Below, one piece after another: positions 19,195 to 28,315 of a DNA stretch of 64,000 nt (positions within the stretch are counted from its first letter, which is position 1; each line of letters opens with the position of its first letter). The translations under genes were made by a program, and so were the position numbers. The stretch is from Prochlorococcus sp. AG-347-J19 (GTDB lineage Bacteria; Cyanobacteriota; Cyanobacteriia; PCC-6307; Cyanobiaceae): positions 86,774-150,773 of the forward strand of contig QCBV01000002.1 in the NCBI GenBank assembly GCA_003279015.1, written 5' to 3'. The notes under the pieces are model-generated. The model was given only the letters and a program-made list of their open reading frames with translations, was not told where the DNA came from and did no database searches.

Positions 19195-20475
19195 TTGAAT
19201 AACTTAAAAAACCTAAGAGGAACAGTAGACCTATTTCCTGATCAATTAATAAAGTGGCAAAACGTTGAAAAAATTTTATTAGAACAGCTTTCTAGAGCAT
19301 CCATCAAAGAAATAAGAACACCAATATTGGAAATGACCGAATTATTTATAAGAGGCATTGGTGAAGGAACAGATGTTGTCAGTAAGGAAATGTATACATT
19401 TCTTGATAGGGGGGAGAGATCCTGCACTCTTAGGCCTGAAGGAACAGCATCAGTCGCACGAGCGTTAATACAAAATGGAATATCGTCTAATCCTCTTCAA
19501 AAACTTTGGTACATGGGTCCTATGTTTCGATACGAAAGACCTCAAGCAGGCAGGCAAAGACAGTTTCATCAATTAGGTGTTGAGTTTATAGGACATGATT
19601 CAGTTAGAAGTGATGTTGAAATTATTGCTTTAGCTTGGGATATCTTAGGTAAATTAGGAATAAAAGAACTCAATCTTGAAATAAATACTTTAGGTGATAC
19701 TAATGACAGATCAAATTTTCAAAAATCTTTTTTAAAGTGGTTAGAAAAAAATAAAGATTCTCTAGATTTAGATTCTCAGAATAGAATTTCTAAAAACCCT
19801 TTGAGGATTTTAGACTCAAAGAATATTCAAACTAAAAAAGTTCTTGAAAATGCACCAAGATTATTTAATTTTTTATCTGAAAAAAGTCATAACAGATATT
19901 TAGACTTAAAAAGACAATTAGAGGTTTTAAAAATACCTTATGTAGAAAATTTTAATCTTGTAAGAGGTTTAGATTACTACACTCATACAGCTTTTGAAAT
20001 TACTAGTGGGGCTCTAGGCTCCCAAGCTACAGTTTGCGGAGGAGGGAGATACGACGATTTAATTAAACAAATGGGAGGGCCAAACACTCCTGCAATTGGT
20101 TTCGCTATTGGTTTAGAAAGATTAATTTTACTGGCAGGAAAAGAGCTTGAAATTCCAAGAAATACTGATATCTATATCATTAATCAAGGCTTAGTTGCTG
20201 AATCATTAGCAATGGATTTATCTAGAAAATTAAGAAATTACGATTTGTTAGTTGAGTTAGATTTAAGCGGAGCCTCATTCTCTAAGCAATTTAAAAAGGC
20301 AAATAAACTGAAATCTAAAAGTATTATTGTTATTGGTGATGATGAGGCAGTTAATGGGGAGTTTATTATAAGGCTCTTTGATCAATCAAGTAATGGGAAT
20401 GAAGAGGAGGTTATATCTTTTGAGAATGATATTAAATTAGAAAATTGGATAAACAATAACTTATTTGTAAAGTGA
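19195..20475 (+). CDS. hisS: histidyl-tRNA synthetase
   Basis: Class II synthetase of 426 residues, TTG start at 19195. Motif 2 is visible as MFRYERPQAGRQRQFHQLGVE, the histidine-A loops as VRGLDYYTHTAFEI and CGGGRYDDLIKQMGG, and motif 3 as AIGFAIGLERL. The C-terminal anticodon-binding domain follows from about residue 330. It overlaps the next small gene by four bases, which ties that unknown gene's translation to hisS. Confidence 0.96.
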   Translation: MNNLKNLRGTVDLFPDQLIKWQNVEKILLEQLSRASIKEIRTPILEMTELFIRGIGEGTDVVSKEMYTFLDRGERSCTLRPEGTASVARALIQNGISSNPLQKLWYMGPMFRYERPQAGRQRQFHQLGVEFIGHDSVRSDVEIIALAWDILGKLGIKELNLEINTLGDTNDRSNFQKSFLKWLEKNKDSLDLDSQNRISKNPLRILDSKNIQTKKVLENAPRLFNFLSEKSHNRYLDLKRQLEVLKIPYVENFNLVRGLDYYTHTAFEITSGALGSQATVCGGGRYDDLIKQMGGPNTPAIGFAIGLERLILLAGKELEIPRNTDIYIINQGLVAESLAMDLSRKLRNYDLLVELDLSGASFSKQFKKANKLKSKSIIVIGDDEAVNGEFIIRLFDQSSNGNEEEVISFENDIKLENWINNNLFVK

Positions 20476-20765
20476 TGTTCTTGAAGATAGTGATAATCTT
20501 TCTTTTTATATTTATTTTTTTTAATTTAAGTAATTTTCTTAAATTAAATAGAAAACAAAAAGTTTTTAATTCTAAAAAAATAACAGTTTTCAATAAAAAG
20601 AATCTTAATAATTGGATGAATTTAACTAAAAAAGAAAGATATAACTTAACAAAACAAGATTCCCTTAACTACATGGATAAAAGAAAACTTTTATTAGACG
20701 AAATTAGAAATGAATATAAGAAAATATCTAGAAAAAATTCTGAGGGGAACATTAAGAAAAAATAA
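20472..20765 (+). CDS. small basic membrane-anchored protein, unknown
   Basis: A 97-residue protein with one N-terminal hydrophobic segment (about 4-25, rich in Phe and Ile) and then a strongly basic, lysine-rich tail containing NNWMNLTKKERYNLTKQDSL. Its ATG overlaps the hisS stop by four bases and the next gene follows two bases after its stop, so hisS and the next two genes look like one transcript. I do not recognise a family. Confidence 0.6.
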   Translation: MMFLKIVIIFLFIFIFFNLSNFLKLNRKQKVFNSKKITVFNKKNLNNWMNLTKKERYNLTKQDSLNYMDKRKLLLDEIRNEYKKISRKNSEGNIKKK

Positions 20766-20767
20766 TT

Positions 20768-21067
20768 ATGGAAATTTACTGGACTTCTAATAAAACCATA
20801 AATGGATTAAGACATTTTGTTTTAGTAAATGAGACTAAAGAAAAAGGAAATAATAGTTTTTTAATGGTTTCAGTCCTTGATTCTGAAATTAACTTAAAAA
20901 CTACTTATGAAGAATTGATAAATAGTGGGAATTGGCACAAGGGTTGGATCAATCTTTCAAAGCATCAATCCATTACAGAAGAATACGTCAACTATAAATC
21001 CATCAATAAAGGAAACGGTATCGATGAGATATTCATTAATGAAGATTCTTTATTTAATATTTCTTAA
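20768..21067 (+). CDS. small conserved-looking protein, unknown
   Basis: A 99-residue soluble protein starting MEIYWTSNKTINGLRHFVLVNE. It has a repeating strand-like pattern and a GNWHKGWINLSKHQSITEEYVNYK block that looks like a compact domain. No catalytic motif is obvious. Two-base spacing from the gene before argues for cotranscription and for the start chosen. Probably restricted to marine picocyanobacteria, which is my inference. Confidence 0.6.
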   Translation: MEIYWTSNKTINGLRHFVLVNETKEKGNNSFLMVSVLDSEINLKTTYEELINSGNWHKGWINLSKHQSITEEYVNYKSINKGNGIDEIFINEDSLFNIS

Positions 21068-21203
21068 TTTGATATAAATCTTTCAAATCTCTTTTCTTTG
21101 TAAATACTAGGGTTTTTGTGACTTAATAATTATTTAAAAGTTTTACCCCTTTCAAAAAAATAAAATTAACGTTATCAAGGATTAATAATATTTACTTAAT
21201 TCA

Positions 21204-21437
21204 ATGTTAGGGGATATGTGGAGCTCATCGGAGTTGACCTCGGAAAAACTTGGAATAACTGAAATTAAACTTTCTTTTTTACGTGAAAATGGAATACTCA
21301 AGCCCGGGATTCATTGGAAAAGCTCTCCACTCGGTCAGAAAAAACCTTGGAAACCCAAAGCGCTATACAATATAAAAATGTGCAGAGAAATAATTAATAA
21401 ATTTTATTCTGAAGAAAACTATAATATTGCAGCCTAA
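21204..21437 (+). CDS. small protein with a possible winged-helix/MerR-like fold
   Basis: A 77-residue basic protein. The stretch SSELTSEKLGITEIKLSFLRENGILKPGIHWK reads like an excisionase or MerR-type helix-turn-helix followed by a wing: short helix, turn at LGIT, recognition helix, then a strand with GIHW. The start is either the ATG at 21204 or the ATG at 21216 (MWSSSELT), the latter preceded closely by AGGGG. It stands alone, about 136 bases after the previous gene. DNA binding is inference only. Confidence 0.55.
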   Translation: MLGDMWSSSELTSEKLGITEIKLSFLRENGILKPGIHWKSSPLGQKKPWKPKALYNIKMCREIINKFYSEENYNIAA

Positions 21438-21480
21438 AAAAACATATTATCCTGATTAATTTGGGAAAATATATAAATAT

Positions 21481-21657
21481 TTATTCGATTAGATTCTCAT
21501 TCTTACACTCAATAAGAGTGTTTTGCAAAGTTGGATATAAGTTAATCATATTTATATATTGCTTCGATTTTCTGTAAGATTTTGCAGCCTTTTTGTAATG
21601 AACTTCAGATTTCATTTCTAGTGAAAATTTTCTAGAAGACTCTTGAGAAGTAGTCAT
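21481..21657 (-). CDS. 58-residue basic protein, unknown
   Basis: A complete short frame on the minus strand starting ATG at 21657 and reading MTTSQESSRKFSLEMKSEVH, ending in CKNENLIE. It is Lys/Ser/Tyr-rich with AAKSYRKSKQYINMINLYP in the middle and predicted helical. The region is otherwise empty and the frame has ordinary codon use for this genome, so I think it is a real gene, but I know no family. It is divergent from pcbA. Confidence 0.5.
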   Translation of the reverse strand: MTTSQESSRKFSLEMKSEVHYKKAAKSYRKSKQYINMINLYPTLQNTLIECKNENLIE

Positions 21658-21987
21658 AATATTAGATGTCTTATCTCATATTTAATAATTGTTTGAAAAT
21701 GAGGCAATAACCACCACGGTGTAATGAAACAAAACATCGTTTAATGTCAGCAAAATGAAATTTATTTAACTTATTTTATTTTAAAAATACTGGTTTATTT
21801 AATAGAACTTATATCTCTGAGAATAATTTTTCTTCATTAAATCTACCTTCTTTACTCTTGTCTTGCCCTACGAATAATTTTTGTTTGGCAATAGTTAGGA
21901 TTACTAACCTTTACAATTTTGTTATGAATTCAACTGTTTGGTGAAATATAAAGTATTCTCAAAACGTTTAAGCTAATCAATTCCTAA
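21658..21987 (+). promoter_or_regulatory. 330-base non-coding upstream region of pcbA
   Basis: No gene is seen. Near position 21712 is a short inverted repeat CACCACGGTG, and at 21894-21908 an inverted repeat GTTAG-gatta-CTAAC about 80 bases before the pcbA ATG. A long upstream region is unusual in this compact genome and suits a strongly regulated antenna gene with a long leader. I cannot place the transcription start. Confidence 0.45.
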
Positions 21988-23046
21988 ATGCAAACCTATG
22001 GAAATCCAGATACTACCTATGGATGGTGGGCTGGTAATTCAGGTGTAGCAAATCGCTCAGGAAAATTCATTGCTGCTCACGTAGCTCATGCAGGATTAAT
22101 TGTTTTCTGGGCGGGTGCATTCACCCTTTTTGAACTTTCACGATTTGACCCAAGCGTCCCAATGGGGCATCAACCTCTAATCGTTCTTCCTCACTTAGCA
22201 ACTCTTGGAATAGGGTTTGATGCTAATGGTGTTGCGATGGGAGATACTAAACCTGTTCTAGCGATAGCAATAGTTCACTTAGTTTCTTCTATGGTTTTAG
22301 CAGCCGGAGGACTTTTACACTCTTTACTTCTTCCTGGAAATCTAGAAGATTCTGATATAGCAAGAGCTAGAAAATTCAATATTGAATGGGATAATCCAGA
22401 CAAATTGACATTTATTCTTGGTCACCATTTAATTATTCTTGGTTTCGCAGTTATTGCTTTTGTTGAATGGGCAAGGGTTCATGGAATTTATGATCCAGCT
22501 ATTGGTTCTGTAAGACAGGTTGAGTATGAATTAAATTTGGCCAAAATTTGGAATCACCAAACAGACTTTTTGACTATCGATAGCCTAGAAGAAGTAATGG
22601 GAGGCCATGCTTTTCTTGCTTTCGTTGAGATCACTGGTGGTGCTTGGCATATTGCTACTAAGCAAGTTGGTGAATATACCAAATTTAAAGGTAAAGGACT
22701 TCTCTCTGCAGAAGCTGTTCTCTCATGGTCACTAGCTGGAATAGGCTGGATGGCTATTATTGCAGCATTCTGGAGTGCAGCTAACACAACAGTTTATCCA
22801 ACTGAATTCTTTGGTGAACCACTTGAATTGAAGTTTAGTATTTCTCCTTATTGGGTAGATACTGTTGATCTTCCTGATGGTGAGTACACTTCAAGGGCTT
22901 GGTTAGCTAATGTTCATTACTATTTTGGATTCTTCTTTATTCAAGGCCATCTATGGCACGCTTTAAGAGCACTTGGCTTTGATTTCAAGAGAGTTACAAA
23001 TGCTATTAGTAATATTGATAGTGCAACAGTTACTCTTAAAGATTAA
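21988..23046 (+). CDS. pcbA: divinyl chlorophyll a/b light-harvesting antenna protein Pcb
   Basis: Thylakoid antenna protein of the six-helix CP43/IsiA family that delivers light energy to photosystem II in Prochlorococcus. The 352 residues start [20 protein letters not shown] and carry the paired histidines that bind chlorophyll, for example [25 protein letters not shown] and [19 protein letters not shown]. It lacks the large lumenal loop of CP43. The gene stands alone, with a long upstream region and a strong terminator directly after it. Confidence 0.96.
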   Translation: MQTYGNPDTTYGWWAGNSGVANRSGKFIAAHVAHAGLIVFWAGAFTLFELSRFDPSVPMGHQPLIVLPHLATLGIGFDANGVAMGDTKPVLAIAIVHLVSSMVLAAGGLLHSLLLPGNLEDSDIARARKFNIEWDNPDKLTFILGHHLIILGFAVIAFVEWARVHGIYDPAIGSVRQVEYELNLAKIWNHQTDFLTIDSLEEVMGGHAFLAFVEITGGAWHIATKQVGEYTKFKGKGLLSAEAVLSWSLAGIGWMAIIAAFWSAANTTVYPTEFFGEPLELKFSISPYWVDTVDLPDGEYTSRAWLANVHYYFGFFFIQGHLWHALRALGFDFKRVTNAISNIDSATVTLKD

Positions 23047-23070
23047 TTTTCAAATTTTCTTACCAATATC

Positions 23071-23099
23071 AAAAGGCTCCTCTTACAGGAGCCTTTTTT
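23071..23099 (+). terminator. intrinsic terminator of pcbA
   Basis: AAAAGGCTCCT, loop CTTAC, AGGAGCCTTTT followed by further T. An 11-base perfect stem with a U tract starting 25 bases after the pcbA stop. It is one of only two clear intrinsic terminators seen in the window. Confidence 0.93.
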
Positions 23100-23139
23100 A
23101 TTTGAAAAATTTGGTTTATTAATTTAGATTTAGAATTAT

Positions 23140-24528
23140 ATGTTTTTGAAATCATTGAATATTTTTTCTATACAGAATAAAGATATTTTTTCAAATTCTC
23201 TATTGATAAGTTTTTTTGGATTGTTAATTATATTTTTTTTGTTGATTTTTGGAAGGAAATTAAAACTAGCTGTTCAACTCGAGAGATTTGGATTGCCGAT
23301 AGCAGTCATATCAGGAATTTTAGGTATATCTATAGGCCCATTTGGAGCGATACACTTTTTGCCAAAAGAAACAATAAATGTTTGGAGTAATTTTCCTACT
23401 CCTCTTTTATCATTAGTCTTCGCAACTTTAATGATGGGAAGACCTATACCGAATATAAATGGTTTAGTTAAACCGATTTTTAATCAATTTCTATTAGCTC
23501 TTTCACTAGGTTTCGGACAATTTTTTGTCGGTGGCCTTGTTGTTAAATATTTTCTGCCTCCATCTATGGACGCAAATCCTCTAATGGGTTGTTTAATAGA
23601 GGTAGGTTTTGAGGGCGGCCATGGAGCTGCATCAATAATCGGTGAAAGTTTTAATAAACTAGGTTTCCCAAATGGTTTAGATCTTGGTTTGGCTATGGCA
23701 ACAATGGGTCTTTTATCATCTTCAATATTGGGTAGCATGTTCATCTTCCTTGGTAGAACTTTAGGTCTTTCAGATACTCAGGAAATTCTTGAACAAAAAG
23801 ATAGTTTAAAGGGAAAAAATAAGATAGGAATTTTTGCAGATTTAAGAATTTTTATAATAAATCTTGGATTCTCTGGTTTGGCAATTTCTTTTGGTGTTTT
23901 GCTACTTAAATTTTTAAGGTATATTTCAAGTTCTTTCGGAGATTTATCGAAGGAAATTATTTTTTCACTACCAGTATTCCCTTTTATCCTTATAGGTTCG
24001 CTCCTCATAAGATATATTTTAGAGAAAACCAAAAATACAGAATTTATTTCAAATATTCTGCAAAGGGAGATTGGTATTTTATCCACAGATTTGTTGATTT
24101 TTACAGCTATGGCGAGTTTAGATATCGCAGTTGTTTTTGATAATTGGATAATTATTTTAGTGTTTACTATTTTCGGTTTATTTTGGAATTTAATCTGCAT
24201 TGCTTATTTCGCATACTTTATTTTTGATGATTATTGGTTTGAAAAAAGCTTGATAGAGTTTGGGAACTCTACAGGTGTAGTAGCTTCTGGGTTACTTCTT
24301 TTAAGGCTTGCAGATCCCAAAAATATTTCTAAGACTTTACCAATTTTTACTTCAAAACAGCTTTTCGCCCAGTTAATTCTTTCTGGGGGACTATTCACAG
24401 TTCTTGCACCATTAATGATTTCTAAAATTGGGTTAGATTATTGGACAGAAATTTGTGCCCTAATTACATTCGCAATTCTTTTTATTGCATTGATTTTTAA
24501 TAAAGTAGAGATGAAAAAGTTTCAATAA
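23140..24528 (+). CDS. gltS: sodium/glutamate symporter-type carrier
   Basis: A 462-residue membrane protein with about ten to twelve hydrophobic segments. The repeated halves of the GltS fold are visible through GPFGAIHFLP, VGFEGGHGAASIIGESFNKLGFPNGLDLGLAMATMGLL and, in the second half, FGNSTGVVASGLLLLRLADP. These glycine-rich hairpins are the Na/substrate sites of GltS. It is longer than E. coli GltS (about 400) because of an N-terminal extension. Substrate is inferred. A perfect DnaA-box 9-mer TTATCCACA occurs inside it at 24079-24087. Confidence 0.8.
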   Translation: MFLKSLNIFSIQNKDIFSNSLLISFFGLLIIFFLLIFGRKLKLAVQLERFGLPIAVISGILGISIGPFGAIHFLPKETINVWSNFPTPLLSLVFATLMMGRPIPNINGLVKPIFNQFLLALSLGFGQFFVGGLVVKYFLPPSMDANPLMGCLIEVGFEGGHGAASIIGESFNKLGFPNGLDLGLAMATMGLLSSSILGSMFIFLGRTLGLSDTQEILEQKDSLKGKNKIGIFADLRIFIINLGFSGLAISFGVLLLKFLRYISSSFGDLSKEIIFSLPVFPFILIGSLLIRYILEKTKNTEFISNILQREIGILSTDLLIFTAMASLDIAVVFDNWIIILVFTIFGLFWNLICIAYFAYFIFDDYWFEKSLIEFGNSTGVVASGLLLLRLADPKNISKTLPIFTSKQLFAQLILSGGLFTVLAPLMISKIGLDYWTEICALITFAILFIALIFNKVEMKKFQ

Positions 24529-24564
24529 GAACCCTAGAATAGTATTAACCTAAATTTTATTTTA

Positions 24565-24822
24565 ATGTCATTTACTCCCTACGATATTCCACCTCAAGAA
24601 AATAAAGGGAAGTGGTTTAGGAGTCATTTACTCGGAAGGGAAATCGAATTAGGAGAATTGTATAGTCTTGGATCAAATGATTTAGATTTGCTAATGGCGG
24701 AGACTGCAGAAATTAGAAGCGATCTTGATTTTAAGGAAAAAAATATTGGAAAATTTAGGACTGCAGGATATTTTTTGGAGTTAGCAAGAATAATTGAAAA
24801 AAGGAAGTTGTTAGAAAGTTAA
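24565..24822 (+). CDS. small conserved cyanobacterial protein, unknown
   Basis: An 85-residue soluble protein, MSFTPYDIPPQENKGKWF, then HLLGREIELGELYSLGSNDLD and a helical AETAEIRSDLDFKEKNIGKF. No catalytic motif. It overlaps the stop of the convergent GST-like gene by four bases. I believe it is widely kept in marine picocyanobacteria but have no function to offer. Confidence 0.6.
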   Translation: MSFTPYDIPPQENKGKWFRSHLLGREIELGELYSLGSNDLDLLMAETAEIRSDLDFKEKNIGKFRTAGYFLELARIIEKRKLLES

Positions 24823-25478
24823 TTAAAAGGAAAATAATTCTTTCTATAATTTGGTCCCCATAATTCGTATTTATACATTAAGGATTTAAATTCTTTATTT
24901 TTCTCAAATGAATCTAACCAGTTTTTTATCGAGGGTTCAAAATAATTTATCCTTTTTTGACTTTCACAAGCGATTCTAAATTGTCTTACAAAAGGCCAAA
25001 CAGACCAATCAGCTATTGTGGGGCTATCTCCAAAAAAATATTTGTTTTCTGCAAGTAGTTCGTTCCATCTCTTTATAAATTTAATAGCATTTGTGAAATG
25101 AAATTCTTCATCACTATCTTTATATCTTGTGGCATATTTAAATCGATCTAAATGATATTTGAATTCGTTATCGTTTTCATTAATTATTTCAAAAATATCT
25201 TCCTTTTTGTTCTCAGGAAAATAAATTAATTTGATGTTTTCCTTTTTCGACTCTGAGAGAGCCCACAGGATGATTTCAAGACTTTCTTCAATAACTTCAC
25301 TATTTTTTTTAATAAGAATGGGAACCGTTTTCGTCTTTGAATTATTTAAAAAATCTAGAGGTTTATTTTTTAAATCAATTTCTCTTATCTCTACTTTTAT
25401 TTCGCAAATTAACAGGGCCCATCTTGCACGAATTGCATATGGACATCTTCGAAATGAATATAAAATATCGTTTTTCAT
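24819..25478 (-). CDS. glutathione S-transferase-like protein
   Basis: A 219-residue protein with a thioredoxin-fold N-domain: YSFRRCPYAIRARWALL has a CPYA motif in the position of the glutaredoxin/GST-omega active site, and TVPILIKKNSEVIEESLEIILW carries the cis-Pro and the ES glutathione-binding pair. The rest is all-helical, with SPTIADWSVWPFVRQFR typical of GST C-domains. Probably a thiol-transfer or detoxification enzyme; substrate unknown. Confidence 0.8.
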   Translation of the reverse strand: MKNDILYSFRRCPYAIRARWALLICEIKVEIREIDLKNKPLDFLNNSKTKTVPILIKKNSEVIEESLEIILWALSESKKENIKLIYFPENKKEDIFEIINENDNEFKYHLDRFKYATRYKDSDEEFHFTNAIKFIKRWNELLAENKYFFGDSPTIADWSVWPFVRQFRIACESQKRINYFEPSIKNWLDSFEKNKEFKSLMYKYELWGPNYRKNYFPFN

Positions 25479-25552
25479 ATTGTAAAAACTTTTAATTTCC
25501 CTAATTCTTTTAGTATTATCTAAGTAGGAACAGTATTAATTTTACAACGCAA

Positions 25553-26095
25553 ATGTCGGGATATGTTTACCTTATTAGAGTAGGAGACCTTTATAGGATT
25601 GGGAAAACGGATAATCTTGAAAAGAAAATTAAAAAATTAAAGCCAGATGAATTATTAACATCAATTATGACTAAGGAGCCAGAAACTCTTGAAGCAAGAT
25701 TACTAAGAAAATTTAAGTCGCAAAGAATTCCTGAAACTGGTTATTTAAAGCTTTCTAAAAGACAAATTAGAGAATGTAAAAAGCAATTTGAATTAAAGGG
25801 TAGCTTACCTCACACTTTAGATGCTGAAGTTTCTATAACTCTATTTGCATCTTTTTTATTGTTTTCATTAGGTTTTTTTATTTTTAATTATTTAAATTTG
25901 GGATTTGTAAGATCTATATCTTATTCTTTCGGAATGGCATCTCTACCAATGGTTATATTATTTATTACAGGTAGTTTTGGCGGATACTTTTCTGAAGATT
26001 TATCTCTTTTTTCATTGTTAACTAATCGAATAAAAGGTTTATTTATTGCAATTGCAATGCTTTCAATGGCTTACTTAATTTTTAATTTAGGTTAA
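25553..26095 (+). CDS. GIY-YIG-like (T5orf172) domain fused to three membrane helices
   Basis: A 180-residue protein. Residues 1-80 resemble the T5orf172/MUG113 branch of GIY-YIG nucleases: GYVYLIRVGDLYRIGKTDN, then ETLEARLLRKFKSQRIPETG with the family's Glu and final GxxxL. The usual Arg after the YIG strand appears to be Lys (NLEKKIKKL), so nuclease activity is doubtful. Residues about 100-178 form three hydrophobic segments. A DNA-cutting fold anchored to a membrane is odd. It overlaps the convergent SDR by four bases. Confidence 0.65.
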   Translation: MSGYVYLIRVGDLYRIGKTDNLEKKIKKLKPDELLTSIMTKEPETLEARLLRKFKSQRIPETGYLKLSKRQIRECKKQFELKGSLPHTLDAEVSITLFASFLLFSLGFFIFNYLNLGFVRSISYSFGMASLPMVILFITGSFGGYFSEDLSLFSLLTNRIKGLFIAIAMLSMAYLIFNLG

Positions 26096-26799
26096 ATTTC
26101 ATAGTTACAATTTAAGGCGATTTCAAATGGAACTGATTGGGTAGGTAACTTGAGAATAGTTGAGCATATTTCAGCAATATCTTGAGGTTGTGTCATGCTT
26201 GATTTGTCTAAAGAAGAGATATTTTGGGCCATTTTTGTATTAACCCAGCTTGGGCAAATTGCAGTAATCCTTATATTTTTATCCCAACCTTTATTTTTCA
26301 TAGTTTGGCATAATCCCATCAAAGCAAACTTTGAAGAAGAATAAGCGGCCAAATCACCTTTGGATCTTTTCCCACTCATTGAAACTAAAACAATAATTCT
26401 TCCTCTTCTAGAGGCACATAAATGATCCCAAGAAAGCCTACATAAATGCCAAATTGCCAAAAAATTGATATTTAATGTATTTAAAATATCTTCTTCATCA
26501 CCATCTTTGTATAAGAAAGGAACTTTTGATAATACTCCAGAACAATTTATTACTGAATCAAATCCTCCAAATTCATCTAAGGTATTCTTTATCCAATTTT
26601 CGGCTGTAATTTTTTTTAAAGCATCATAGTGGTTGATTATAATTTTCCCTTCTGGCCATTTTTTTGGATCAATAGCGCTTCCTTTTAATGATTCTAAATC
26701 TCTTATGCCAACACTAATTCTATTGCCTTCTTTTAATTCTTTATGTGCAATATTTAGTCCAATACCTCTACTTGCTCCACTTATTAATATGGTTCTCAT
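26092..26799 (-). CDS. short-chain dehydrogenase/reductase
   Basis: NAD(P)-dependent SDR, 235 residues. It has the dinucleotide motif ISGASRGIGLNIA at the start, NCSGVL in place of the NNAG strand, LVSMSGKRSKGDLAAYSSSKFAL with the catalytic Ser and YxxxK, and CPSWVNTKMA. Residue choice does not reveal the substrate. It is directly downstream of crtL-e on the same strand with seven bases between, so a pigment or lipid role is possible. Confidence 0.85.
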   Translation of the reverse strand: MRTILISGASRGIGLNIAHKELKEGNRISVGIRDLESLKGSAIDPKKWPEGKIIINHYDALKKITAENWIKNTLDEFGGFDSVINCSGVLSKVPFLYKDGDEEDILNTLNINFLAIWHLCRLSWDHLCASRRGRIIVLVSMSGKRSKGDLAAYSSSKFALMGLCQTMKNKGWDKNIRITAICPSWVNTKMAQNISSLDKSSMTQPQDIAEICSTILKLPTQSVPFEIALNCNYEI

Positions 26800-26806
26800 T
26801 TTTTAA

Positions 26807-28090
26807 CTAAATGTTTGGAAATATTATCCTAAGTAACATTTTAAATTCTCTTCCATGCATAATCATAAGACCTTTCTTTACACTCCATGGAGCCTTTATA
26901 AACATTACGCACATAGCATATACAATCTCTTTTAAAGAAAGAGTATCAGTTAGAAAACCATACCATTGATTTTTAGGTAGTTGGAAAAAACTGCCAAAAA
27001 ATTCTCTCAATAGTTTTTCGTCAAACCTCATTAGTTTTTCTAATCCAAATTGATAAAGTGATTTCTTCCTAATTAATTCTTTTGACCATAAAGTTTCCCA
27101 ACCTTTTCTAGCAATATGATAGGTACTTAGATTTTTGTTTTTAATTGCTTCTGAGACTGCCTTAGCGACAAGTGGAGCTCTTCTTAAAACATTACCAATT
27201 AAATATCCTGATGCAGGATGTACCATTGAAGCAGCACCACCATATCCAAGTATTTGTTGTCTGAAATCTGGGATTGGCATATTCATAGGGAGAAACAAGC
27301 CAAGCTCTTCATGTTGCATGCTTGTGATTGATATATTTCGATAAGAAAGCCTCTTTTCTAGTCTCTCTTTTAAATTTTCCATTGTAAGAGGATTTACTAA
27401 ACCAAGAGAAGTCTCTTCAAGAAAATATTTCCCATCCCCCATATCCATGGCATAAAGAAAAGTAGGCGGTTCTTTTTTTTGCTCATCGTTAAGATGGTCA
27501 TTTCTATAGTCCATCAATACAAACTGCTCTTTCTTAAGTGGAGGTTTACTAAAATTACCTACTATTCCATAACAAGTTTGGACTGCTAAGGGCCCACACG
27601 ATTTTAATTTAAGAAAAATAGGATCATATCCTGTTGCATCTACCACTAATCTTGCAGAGTAAGTATTGCCATCTTTTGTCGTTACTGTACTTTTGTATTT
27701 TTCAAAATGTATTTTGTTTGCAAAGCCTTGATGCCATTTAATAAAAGACTTATTGCATTCATTAAACCAATAATTGTGGAGCTTCTTTTTATCAAATAGT
27801 CCATAATCTAGTGAATGTTCCGTGGCTTTATTCTCATCGTCCTGTTCTTCTAATGCGCCATGCCCAAAAAAACTTACAGTATTCTTCCATCTATATTCAA
27901 GTAAATCCTGAAGCCCGAGTTGATCAACTTCTTTCCCCCAAATACCATATGTGTTTGGCCAAGGTTCATCTGGTCCATTTGGAGAAAGTACTTCAACATT
28001 TAATTTTTCCTTCCCTAAAGCTGAGGCAATTGCCATACCTGCAGGCCCTGCACCCAAAACAAGAACATCTGGCATATTTTCTTTTGACAT
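26807..28090 (-). CDS. crtL-e: lycopene cyclase of the CrtL type (epsilon-cyclase-like)
   Basis: FAD-dependent cyclase of 427 residues acting on lycopene in the membrane. Motifs: VLVLGAGPAGMAIASALG, WPNTYGIWGKEVDQLG, ARLVVDATGYDP, FLYAMDMGDGKYFLEETSL and GYGGAASMVHPASGYLIGNVLRRAP. Prochlorococcus has two such genes, and the one found a few genes after pcb is, as I recall, the epsilon type that makes alpha-carotene; this assignment rests on gene order, not on residues I can verify. It is divergent from the POR-like gene across 225 bases. Confidence 0.85.
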   Translation of the reverse strand: MSKENMPDVLVLGAGPAGMAIASALGKEKLNVEVLSPNGPDEPWPNTYGIWGKEVDQLGLQDLLEYRWKNTVSFFGHGALEEQDDENKATEHSLDYGLFDKKKLHNYWFNECNKSFIKWHQGFANKIHFEKYKSTVTTKDGNTYSARLVVDATGYDPIFLKLKSCGPLAVQTCYGIVGNFSKPPLKKEQFVLMDYRNDHLNDEQKKEPPTFLYAMDMGDGKYFLEETSLGLVNPLTMENLKERLEKRLSYRNISITSMQHEELGLFLPMNMPIPDFRQQILGYGGAASMVHPASGYLIGNVLRRAPLVAKAVSEAIKNKNLSTYHIARKGWETLWSKELIRKKSLYQFGLEKLMRFDEKLLREFFGSFFQLPKNQWYGFLTDTLSLKEIVYAMCVMFIKAPWSVKKGLMIMHGREFKMLLRIIFPNI

Positions 28091-28315
28091 TAAATATAAA
28101 TCTTATGATTAAAGAAATTTATGGAACAAATTATTACTTCTGAGACTAGGATTATATATTTCATCCAATACTTATAATGAGAGTAGATTAATAATAATCA
28201 AATTACTCAATTACTAGTGACTTAGTTTTCAGTGTTTTAACAATAATTTATAAGATTACAAAATAAAAAATACTTAAAAAGATTTTTTATTATTAAAAAA
28301 TATATAGCAAATCAA

